This document shows positions 1 to 4,469 of a DNA stretch of 6,851 bases, piece after piece. Position numbers and translations under genes: made by a program. Every line of letters begins with the position of its first letter. The stretch's first letter is position 1. Source of the stretch: Actinomycetes bacterium (GTDB lineage Bacteria; Actinomycetota; Actinomycetes; Mycobacteriales; Mycobacteriaceae); NCBI GenBank assembly GCA_022600695.1, contig JAHZJY010000037.1, positions 1 through 6,851 of the forward strand, given 5' to 3'. The notes under the pieces are model-generated. The model was not told the DNA's origin, made no database searches, and worked only from the letters and a program-made list of their open reading frames with translations.

Positions 1-22
1 CTACGGCCCAGCGGGGCTCCGA

Positions 23-53
23 TTGGAACCGGACTGGCGGACGCCGGTACATT
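23..53 (+). promoter_or_regulatory. Probable promoter of the tRNA-Gly gene
   Basis: A -35-like hexamer TTGGAA (23-28, four of six matches to TTGACA) lies 19 bp upstream of TACATT (48-53), which fits the mycobacterial TANNNT -10 pattern. Initiation about seven bases downstream would start the transcript near base 60, roughly ten bases before the tRNA 5' end at 70. The bases after the -10 (GGGCTCG) form a GC-rich discriminator, a common trait of stable-RNA promoters under stringent control. The spacer is slightly long. The element is inferred from pattern and position only. No other feature was seen in bases 1-69. Confidence 0.4.
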
Positions 54-69
54 GGGCTCGCGCAAGCAC

Positions 70-140
70 GCGGGCGTAGCTCAATGGTAGAGCCCTAGTC
101 TTCCAAACTAGCTACGCGGGTTCGATTCCCGTCGCCCGCT
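70..140 (+). tRNA. tRNA-Gly (anticodon UCC)
   Basis: This is a complete 71-nt cloverleaf without an encoded CCA. The acceptor stem is GCGGGCG (70-76) paired perfectly with CGCCCGC (133-139), and the discriminator T140 is U73, as in bacterial glycine tRNAs. The D-arm carries GTAGCTCAATGGTAGAGC. The anticodon stem CTAGT/ACTAG (95-99, 107-111) closes the loop CTTCCAA, which gives anticodon TCC (102-104) for reading GGA and GGG codons. The T-arm GGGTTCGATTCCC ends at 130. The gene stands alone, upstream of lipP on the same strand. No convincing terminator follows it. Confidence 0.97.
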
Positions 141-308
141 CTGTGAGTCCGCCAAGGGGGGGTTGGATGACAACGTTTCCGGCCATCGCGGCTGGTCACG
201 ACACGATAGCGATTCAGCCGCAGTTCGCCATGCGTCTTCTTTCAGTACTATCGCGTCCGTAAATTCGGGTTCGGTCCAGCGCCCGTCCGGACCGTTTGGT
301 TCTCGGTC
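141..308 (+). promoter_or_regulatory. lipP upstream region with possible -10 and an inverted repeat
   Basis: No gene is supported in these 168 bases. Two TANNNT motifs could serve lipP: TACTAT (246-251) and TAAATT (260-265). Neither has a good -35, so the promoter assignment is weak. Downstream is a perfect 6-bp inverted repeat, CGGTCC (272-277) and GGACCG (289-294), with an 11-base loop, ending 14 bases before the AGGAGG ribosome binding site. If transcription starts near 258, this hairpin lies in the 5' leader. It could equally be an operator or chance in GC-rich DNA. Confidence 0.25.
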
Positions 309-314
309 AGGAGG
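309..314 (+). promoter_or_regulatory. Ribosome binding site deciding the lipP start
   Basis: AGGAGG, a full Shine-Dalgarno match, sits eight bases before ATG 323-325. It favours that ATG over the in-frame TTG at 296, which lies upstream of the site and would add nine residues (MVLGQEAPR) with no family resemblance. Confidence 0.8.
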
Positions 315-322
315 CGCCCAGA

Positions 323-1525
323 ATGACACCGAGTCGAGTGCCCCGGAGCGCCCATACCGCGACCGGTGGCCGCTGCGCCCCCGGGTTCGAGGCGGTCGCA
401 TCCGCGTTCGAACGCAACTTCACCGACAACGGCGACGTCGGGGCCGCTGTGGCGGTGTGGGTCGACGGCGATCTGGTGGTCAACCTGTGGGGCGGTTACG
501 CCGACCTGCGCCGCCGGCGCCGCTGGCGGGAGAACACGCTGGCGAGCGTCTTCTCCGGAACCAAGGCGCTGACAAGCACATGCGTGCACCTGCTGGCCGA
601 CCGCGGTGAGATAGACCTGTATTCACCGGTGGCACGCTACTGGCCGGAGTTCGGCCAGGCCGGCAAGCAGGACGTCACGATCGCCGACGTGTTGGGACAC
701 CGGTCCGGGGTCATCGGCCCGCGCAACCGGATGCACTGGAGCGAGGTCGCCGACTGGGACCGAGTCTGCGAACAGCTCGCCGCCGCGGAGCCATGGTGGA
801 AGCCCGGCACCGCGCAGGGTTACCACATGGTGAGTTTCGGCTTCATCCTCGGCGAGGTGGTCCGCCGGGTGACCGCCCGCAGCCTGGGCCAGTACCTGCG
901 GACCGAGATCGCCGAGCCGATGGGTATCGACGTTCATATCGGAATGCCGCCCGTCGAGCACCGGCGCTGTGCGGACATGCTCAACAAGCCGCACATCCGC
1001 GACGTGCTGGCCGACGGCGGCGCGCCCGGCCATCCGGAGTCACTCGACGAACACCCGATGGCCGGGTTGTCGATCGCGATGGGCTTCGTACCGGACGATG
1101 AACTCGGCTCGAACGCGCTCGCCGCGTGGCGCAGCGCGGAGTTTCCCGGCACCAACGGCCACGTCTCCGCACTCGGACTGGCGACCTTCTATAACGGGCT
1201 GGCACAGGAGAAGATCCTGTCCGGCGGCCATCTCGAGTCGGTGCGGGCCTCTCAGGGCGGTTTCGAACCGGACGTGGTGCTCGGACCCAGGGTCGCCGAC
1301 CACGGTTGGGGACTGGGCTACATGCTCAACCAGCGTGGTTTGGCGGGCCCGAACCTGCGCAGCTTCGGCCACGGTGGTTCCGGCGGTTCCTACGGGTTCG
1401 TCGACCTCGAGCACCGAATCGGATACGCCTACGTGATGAACCGTTTCGACGCCACCAAGTGCAACGCCGACCCGCGCAGCACCGCGCTCAGCGATGCGGT
1501 CTACCGGGCTCTGGGCGTTCTCTGA
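323..1525 (+). CDS. lipP: LipP-like serine esterase of the beta-lactamase fold
   Basis: A 400-residue protein of the class C beta-lactamase / penicillin-binding-protein-like esterase family (EstB type, family VIII), which hydrolyses ester substrates with a nucleophilic serine. In sequence order one sees the segment VAVWVDGDLVVNLWGGYAD near residues 43-61, the catalytic S-x-x-K tetrad SGTK (Ser78, Lys81), EPWWKPG (156-162), the Tyr motif GYHMVSFGFILGEVVRR with Tyr167, and HGG (350-352) in FGHGGSGGSYGF, the usual equivalent of the lactamase KTG box. All catalytic elements are intact and the length is close to the roughly 394 residues I recall for M. tuberculosis LipP (Rv2463). No signal peptide is evident, so a cytoplasmic location is likely. 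The start is set by the strong ribosome binding site. Placement after tRNA-Gly and ahead of nei, rpiB and pepN supports the lipP assignment. The natural substrate is unknown. Confidence 0.9.
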   Translation: MTPSRVPRSAHTATGGRCAPGFEAVASAFERNFTDNGDVGAAVAVWVDGDLVVNLWGGYADLRRRRRWRENTLASVFSGTKALTSTCVHLLADRGEIDLYSPVARYWPEFGQAGKQDVTIADVLGHRSGVIGPRNRMHWSEVADWDRVCEQLAAAEPWWKPGTAQGYHMVSFGFILGEVVRRVTARSLGQYLRTEIAEPMGIDVHIGMPPVEHRRCADMLNKPHIRDVLADGGAPGHPESLDEHPMAGLSIAMGFVPDDELGSNALAAWRSAEFPGTNGHVSALGLATFYNGLAQEKILSGGHLESVRASQGGFEPDVVLGPRVADHGWGLGYMLNQRGLAGPNLRSFGHGGSGGSYGFVDLEHRIGYAYVMNRFDATKCNADPRSTALSDAVYRALGVL

Positions 1526-1564
1526 CGACGGTCTCGGCCCACTGCCCGCAGCCCGACCCGTCGG

Positions 1565-1577
1565 TACTGTGGTCGGC
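1565..1577 (+). promoter_or_regulatory. Possible -10 for a leaderless transcript of the next gene
   Basis: TACTGT (1565-1570, TANNNT pattern) is followed by exactly seven bases and then ATG 1578. That is the spacing expected if transcription starts on the A of the start codon, a common arrangement in mycobacteria. No Shine-Dalgarno sequence precedes this ATG, and the -35 region is poor. Co-transcription from lipP, whose stop lies 52 bases upstream, is the alternative. Confidence 0.35.
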
Positions 1578-2393
1578 ATGAACGGTGTCCTGGTACTGCT
1601 GATCCTGCTGGTGGTCGCGGCGGTCGCGCTGGCGATGTGGAGTTCGTCGCGAACGTCAGGTACCCGCGCGGCGTCTGGCCTGGCCGACGCCAAGGCCGAC
1701 GCGCGACGGGTGATCGAACGCCTCGGCGGTCAGGTGCTCAACCTCACCGGTAGCGACCAGGCTTCCCGGCAGGCGCTGGCCGACGCCTCGGAACGATTCA
1801 CCGCGGCGGCCTCACAGATCGATCAGGCCACCACGGTGAAACAGTCGGCGCTGGCCAAGGAAAGTGCGCTGGAGGGCCTGTACTACGTGCGGGCGGCGCG
1901 CACCGCCATGGGGATGGACCCGGGCCCGGAGTTGGAGACCATGGCCGGTCAGCAGGCGGCCGGGACGGTCACCGAAGACCGCCGGGTCCAGTTCGAGGGC
2001 CGTGAGATCGAGGCCTCTCCGGTGCCGACCCAAAACACCCCGAACTACTACCCGGGCGGCCGGGTGGCCGGCCGGCCGGTGCCGGCCGGCTGGTACTCCG
2101 AGCCATGGTGGAAGCCCGCACTGGTGGCCGGGGCGTGGGGCCTGGGATCGGTGCTGTTGTTCGACGCCATGTTCTCCGGGATGAGCGGGGTGGGCTACGG
2201 CGCCTCCGGGTTCGAAAACGGCTACGGATCCGGCTTCGATCAGGGCTTCGGCTCCGGTTACGACGCCGGATACGGCCAGGGATTCGACCAGGGCGCCGAC
2301 GGCGGCTGGGACGGGGGTGGCGACTTCGGGGGTGGCGACTTCGGGGGTGGCGATTTCGGGGGTGGCGACTTCGGGGGCTTCGGCGGCTTCTGA
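1578..2393 (+). CDS. Membrane-anchored protein with Gly/aromatic-rich tail, function unknown (possibly annotated as DUF1542-containing)
   Basis: A 271-residue protein of unknown function. It resembles mycobacterial proteins I recall being labelled DUF1542-containing, but that is memory only. Residues 3-21 (GVLVLLILLVVAAVALAMW) form an uncleaved-looking N-terminal membrane anchor followed by SSSR. Residues 36-112 are polar and probably helical (DAKADARRVIERLGG, then KESALEGLYYVRAARTAM). A Pro-rich linker (149-180, with YYPGGRVAGRPVPAGWYSEP) leads to a second hydrophobic stretch, 180-203 (PALVAGAWGLGSVLLFDAMF). The tail from about 204 is almost wholly Gly, Phe/Tyr/Trp, Asp, Ser and Gln, ending in four GGGDF repeats and GGFGGF. 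ATG 1578 is chosen because the membrane segment starts there. An in-frame upstream start at 1494 would overlap the lipP end and adds a non-conserved extension. It may be co-transcribed with lipP, 52 bp away. Topology and role cannot be told from sequence. Confidence 0.82.
   Translation: MNGVLVLLILLVVAAVALAMWSSSRTSGTRAASGLADAKADARRVIERLGGQVLNLTGSDQASRQALADASERFTAAASQIDQATTVKQSALAKESALEGLYYVRAARTAMGMDPGPELETMAGQQAAGTVTEDRRVQFEGREIEASPVPTQNTPNYYPGGRVAGRPVPAGWYSEPWWKPALVAGAWGLGSVLLFDAMFSGMSGVGYGASGFENGYGSGFDQGFGSGYDAGYGQGFDQGADGGWDGGGDFGGGDFGGGDFGGGDFGGFGGF
2313..2390 (+). repeat. 15-bp tandem array encoding GGGDF
   Basis: There are four head-to-tail copies of GGGGGTGGCGACTTC at 2313-2327, 2328-2342, 2343-2357 and 2358-2372. 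Only the third differs, by a silent C to T (GAC to GAT). Two shorter degenerate 9-bp units follow (GGGGGCTTC 2373-2381, GGCGGCTTC 2382-2390), then the TGA stop. The unit is a multiple of three, so copy-number change keeps the frame and only lengthens or shortens the C-terminal tail of the membrane protein. Near identity between copies implies recent slippage. Confidence 0.95.
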
Positions 2394-2490
2394 GGCGTCA
2401 GCTCGGACGGGCCGGTGCGGCGTCAGCTCGGACGGGCCGGTGCGGCGTCAGCTCTGACGGGCCGGTGCGGCGTCAGCTCTGACAGGCCGG
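2394..2490. repeat. 25-bp tandem array filling the convergent gap and overlapping the nei 3' end
   Basis: There are three full units (2394-2418, 2419-2443, 2444-2468) and a diverged 22-base fourth (2469-2490). Each begins GGCGTCAGCTC and the full units end GACGGGCCGGTGC. Units 1 and 2 are identical. Unit 3 has G to T at its twelfth base (2455). Unit 4 shares that T, has an extra G to A, and departs after GGCCGG. The array starts at the base after the membrane-protein stop, and unit 4 contains the nei stop codon (complement of 2473-2475). Units 3 and 4 contain GTCAG-CT-CTGAC, a small hairpin, so the array may also act as a convergent terminator. No T-run is present. The period is not a multiple of three, consistent with non-coding DNA. 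Confidence 0.95.
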
Positions 2491-3279
2491 GCACCAGAAC
2501 AGGTTTCGGCCCTCCATTACGGCGGTGCGGATCGGCATGCTGCACAGCCGGCACGGTTGCGCGGCGCGCCGGTAGACGTAGGTGCGGGGTCGCCTCGGTC
2601 CATACGGCGGCGCCCCGCGGTCATGCTCGGGACGCACCACGATGATCCGGCCCCGTCGCACCCCGACTTGCATCAACTCGACGAGATCGCTCCACGCCTC
2701 GGTGAACTCCGACTGGTCGATGTCACGGCCCGGGCGGTACGGGTCGATACCGTGCCGGAAGAGCAGTTCGCAGCGGTAGACGTTTCCCACACCGGCGAGC
2801 ACCGACTGGTCCATCAGCAGCGCCCCTATCGCCCGGCGGGACTTCGAGATCCGCGCCCAGGCCGGATCCGGTCCGGACCCGCTGCGCAGCGGGTCCGGAC
2901 CGAGCCGATCCAAGATCGCCGACATCTGAGCCTCGTCGATCAATTCACAGGCGGTGGGCCCGCGCAGGTCGGTACCCCACTCGGCTCCGACGATGCGCAT
3001 CCGCACCTGGCCGCGTGGTTCCGGCATCGGAACCGGCTTTTCGGTGAATTTGCCGTACAGCCCGAGATGCACATGCACGATGCGTTCGACGTCCCCGTCG
3101 TCGGCGGCGTAGCTGTGGAACAGATGTTTGCCCCACGCCGAAGCACGCCGGAACAACCGCCCGTCGACCATCGCCGCGTCGGAGAATCGGCCCTGCGGGC
3201 TCGACACCCGCACCCGGGACCCGGCAAAGCGGCGCTGGTGCCGCCGCGCCAGTCGATGCAGAGTGTGGCCCTCCGGCAC
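2473..3279 (-). CDS. nei: Endonuclease VIII-like DNA glycosylase / AP lyase (Nei, Fpg family)
   Basis: A 268-residue base-excision-repair enzyme that removes oxidised pyrimidines and cleaves the resulting abasic site. The GTG start at 3279 is fixed by biochemistry: after Met removal the N-terminus is PEGHTLHRL, whose Pro is the Schiff-base nucleophile and whose following Glu is catalytic. Conserved Lys51 lies in ASAWGKHLF. The helix-two-turn-helix region contains MDQSVLAGVGNVYRCELLF (156-174) with Asn166. The C-terminus is a complete zinc finger, Cys243-x2-Cys246-x16-Cys263-x2-Cys266, ending two residues before the stop. Length equals what I recall for M. tuberculosis Nei1 (Rv2464c). The start lies five bases downstream of the rpiB stop, with no clear Shine-Dalgarno sequence, so translational coupling is likely. 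Two oddities are a 34-bp palindrome within residues 126-137 and a stop codon embedded in a tandem array. Fpg (MutM) is the alternative, but MPEGHT and the synteny favour Nei. Confidence 0.95.
   Translation of the reverse strand: MPEGHTLHRLARRHQRRFAGSRVRVSSPQGRFSDAAMVDGRLFRRASAWGKHLFHSYAADDGDVERIVHVHLGLYGKFTEKPVPMPEPRGQVRMRIVGAEWGTDLRGPTACELIDEAQMSAILDRLGPDPLRSGSGPDPAWARISKSRRAIGALLMDQSVLAGVGNVYRCELLFRHGIDPYRPGRDIDQSEFTEAWSDLVELMQVGVRRGRIIVVRPEHDRGAPPYGPRRPRTYVYRRAAQPCRLCSMPIRTAVMEGRNLFWCPACQS
2869..2902. repeat. 34-bp perfect palindrome inside nei
   Basis: The half-site CGGTCCGGACCCGCTGC (2869-2885) is followed without any loop by its exact reverse complement (2886-2902). The symmetry stops at 2868/2903. 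Each arm also contains the smaller palindrome GGTCCGGACC (2870-2879 and 2892-2901). It encodes Nei residues 126-137, within LGPDPLRSGSGPDPAW, where GPDP occurs twice. It could extrude as a DNA cruciform or fold into a very stable mRNA hairpin. Confidence 0.97.
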
Positions 3280-3284
3280 GGCGG

Positions 3285-3770
3285 TCAGTCCGAGCCGGGC
3301 ACCGGGGGTGCGACGCGGGTGCGTTCGTAATCGTCCAGGATGTCGATACGTCGTTGATGGCGCGGGGCATTCGACCACGGAGTCCCCACGAACGCATCCA
3401 CGATGGCCAGGGCCTCGACCTCGGTGTGCATCCGGCCGCCGATGCCGATCAACTGGGCGTTGTTGTGTTCACGGGCCAGCGCGGCGGTCTCGGTGCTCCA
3501 GGCGAGCGCGCACCGGGCCCCGGGCACCTTGTTGGCGGCGATCTGCTCACCGTTTCCCGAGCCGCCCAGCACGATGCCAAGGCTGCCGGGATCGGCCACG
3601 GTGCGCAGCGCGGCCGCGATGCAGAACGCCGGGTAGTCATCATCGGCGTCATAGCCGTAAGCGCCGCAGTCGATCGGCTCATGTCCGGTCGCGCGCAGAT
3701 GGGTGAGAACAGCCTGTTTGAGTTCGTAACCGGCATGGTCGGAGCCGAGATAGACGCGCATGGCGGTCAC
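3285..3770 (-). CDS. rpiB: Ribose-5-phosphate isomerase B
   Basis: A 161-residue cytosolic enzyme interconverting ribose 5-phosphate and ribulose 5-phosphate in the non-oxidative pentose phosphate pathway. It belongs to the LacAB/RpiB fold. Visible signatures are YLGSDHAGYELK with Asp11 and His12, CGAYGYDADDDYPAF, the phosphate-binding loop VLGGSGNGEQIAANK, REHNNAQ with His102, GIGGRMH with Arg113, and RHQRR (Arg137, Arg141). In the GNGEQ motif Glu75 takes the place of the Cys base of the E. coli enzyme, as known for the M. tuberculosis protein. GTG 3770 is preferred because GGAGG (3786-3782) lies 11 bases upstream and the start aligns with the M. tuberculosis N-terminus I recall (three residues before MRVYLG). 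ATG 3761 is a realistic alternative giving 158 residues. TTG 3779 is too close to the GGAGG. It is the middle gene of the minus-strand unit, 43 bases after the reductase stop and five bases before nei. Confidence 0.95.
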   Translation of the reverse strand: MTAMRVYLGSDHAGYELKQAVLTHLRATGHEPIDCGAYGYDADDDYPAFCIAAALRTVADPGSLGIVLGGSGNGEQIAANKVPGARCALAWSTETAALAREHNNAQLIGIGGRMHTEVEALAIVDAFVGTPWSNAPRHQRRIDILDDYERTRVAPPVPGSD

Positions 3771-3774
3771 CTTA

Positions 3775-3806
3775 CTCAAGGCCTCCGGCGCTCAAGGCCT
3801 TCCGCG
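3775..3806 (-). repeat. Duplicated 16-bp element carrying the rpiB ribosome binding site
   Basis: Two head-to-tail 16-bp copies, CTCAAGGCCTCCGGCG (3775-3790) and CTCAAGGCCTTCCGCG (3791-3806) on the plus strand, match at 14 of 16 positions. Read on the coding (minus) strand each contains a purine-rich ribosome-binding-like core: GGAGG in the copy next to rpiB and GGAAGG in the distal copy. The pair occupies most of the gap between the reductase and rpiB. Confidence 0.7.
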
Positions 3807-3813
3807 GAACGTT

Positions 3814-4446
3814 TCAGTCGTAGCAGGGGCCCTCGGTGCGGGTGCGTTTGAGTTCGAAGAAGTGCGGGTATGACGCCAACGCCACCGCAGCGTCCCACAG
3901 TTCACCGGCCTGCTCCCCGCGCGGGATCCTGGACAGCACGGGGCCGAAGAACGCCACCCCGTCGATATGGATGGTCGGGGTGCCGACCTGATCGCCCACC
4001 GGATCCATCCCCGCGTGGTGGCTGTCCCGCAGCGCCGAGTCGCGGACGTCCTCACCGGCGGCGGCGGCCAAGCCGGCCGGCAGCCCGGCCTCGGCGAGCG
4101 ACTCGGCGATCACCTGCTCCAGATCCCGGTTGCCCTGGTTGTGGATCCGGGTGCCCATCGCGGTGTAGAGCGGACCGAGCGCATCCGGCCCGTGGTCCTG
4201 TTCAGCGGCGATGGCCACCCGCACCGGACCCCAGGCGGTCCTCATCAGTTCCCGGTACTGCTCGGGCAGGTCGGTCTTGTTCTCGTTGAGCACCGCCAGG
4301 CTCATCACATGGAATCGCACATCGATGTCACGCACCTTCTCCACCTCGAGGATCCAGCGTGAGGTGATCCATGCCCATGGGCACAGCGGGTCGAACCAGA
4401 AATCAGCGTCGGACGCGCGGGGGGACTTCGGAACTGAGTCGGCCAT
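3814..4446 (-). CDS. Mycothiol-dependent thioredoxin-fold reductase, DsbA family (Rv2466c-like)
   Basis: A 210-residue cytosolic DsbA-like oxidoreductase closely resembling M. tuberculosis Rv2466c, a mycothiol-dependent reductase known for nitroreductase prodrug activation and SigH control. The thioredoxin strand and active site are [17 protein letters not shown] (residues 15-31), with nucleophilic Cys22 in C-P-W-A. Other family blocks are [10 protein letters not shown] (48-57), [13 protein letters not shown] (71-83), [13 protein letters not shown] (94-106), the cis-Pro loop VGTPTIH (Thr156-Pro157), [15 protein letters not shown] (163-177) and [13 protein letters not shown] near the end. The oddity is Ala25 (codon GCA) where I recall Cys22 of the M. 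tuberculosis CPWC motif, so a mono-thiol mechanism using mycothiol is implied. ATG 4446 is chosen because homology begins near there and a -10-like motif precedes it. The in-frame extension to 4515 would overlap the pepN start. It is the first gene of the unit leading to rpiB and nei, and is divergent from pepN. Confidence 0.93.
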   Translation of the reverse strand: MADSVPKSPRASDADFWFDPLCPWAWITSRWILEVEKVRDIDVRFHVMSLAVLNENKTDLPEQYRELMRTAWGPVRVAIAAEQDHGPDALGPLYTAMGTRIHNQGNRDLEQVIAESLAEAGLPAGLAAAAGEDVRDSALRDSHHAGMDPVGDQVGTPTIHIDGVAFFGPVLSRIPRGEQAGELWDAAVALASYPHFFELKRTRTEGPCYD

Positions 4447-4452
4447 GCCCCC

Positions 4453-4462
4453 AGGATAGGTT
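4453..4462. promoter_or_regulatory. Overlapping divergent -10 motifs for the reductase and pepN
   Basis: In the 23-bp gap between the two start codons, AGGATAGGTT (4453-4462) holds two TANNNT motifs sharing one TA (4457-4458). On the minus strand TATCCT (4458-4453) is followed by six bases and then ATG 4446. On the plus strand TAGGTT (4457-4462) is followed by seven bases and then GTG 4470. Both spacings suit leaderless transcripts starting at the start codon, and neither gene has a good Shine-Dalgarno sequence. The -35 regions, which would lie inside the opposite gene, are weak. No clear SigH site (GGAAC/T followed by GTT at about 17-19 bp) was found upstream of the reductase, despite the known SigH control of its M. 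tuberculosis relative. Confidence 0.45.
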
Positions 4463-4469
4463 GGAACCC

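Noticed and set aside
108..401. Minus-strand 97-residue reading frame overlapping the tRNA and lipP 5' end
   Set aside because: Its end, GRRESNPRS, is the translated antisense of the tRNA T-arm, a typical false gene. It overlaps two real features and has no ribosome binding site.
1526..1563. Terminator hairpin after lipP
   Set aside because: CGACGG (1526-1531) and CCGTCG (1558-1563) can pair, but the stem has a 26-base interior with only broken pairing and no T-run, and it overlaps the candidate promoter of the next gene.
1040..1693. Minus-strand 217-residue open frame antisense to lipP
   Set aside because: It is a shadow of the GC3-rich codon pattern of lipP. It crosses the lipP end and the next gene start and shows no recognisable domain.
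2061..2091. GGCCGG-rich stretch in the membrane-protein gene as a repeat element
   Set aside because: It encodes the Pro/Gly linker (GRVAGRPVPAG) with GC-rich codons. No regular period or structural evidence goes beyond composition.
2394..2490. CRISPR-like array
   Set aside because: The 25-bp units abut directly with no spacers, and no cas genes are nearby. It is a simple tandem repeat.
2557..3330. Plus-strand 257-residue open frame antisense to nei
   Set aside because: It lies opposite a confidently identified gene with every catalytic residue. Its composition is that of a shadow frame.
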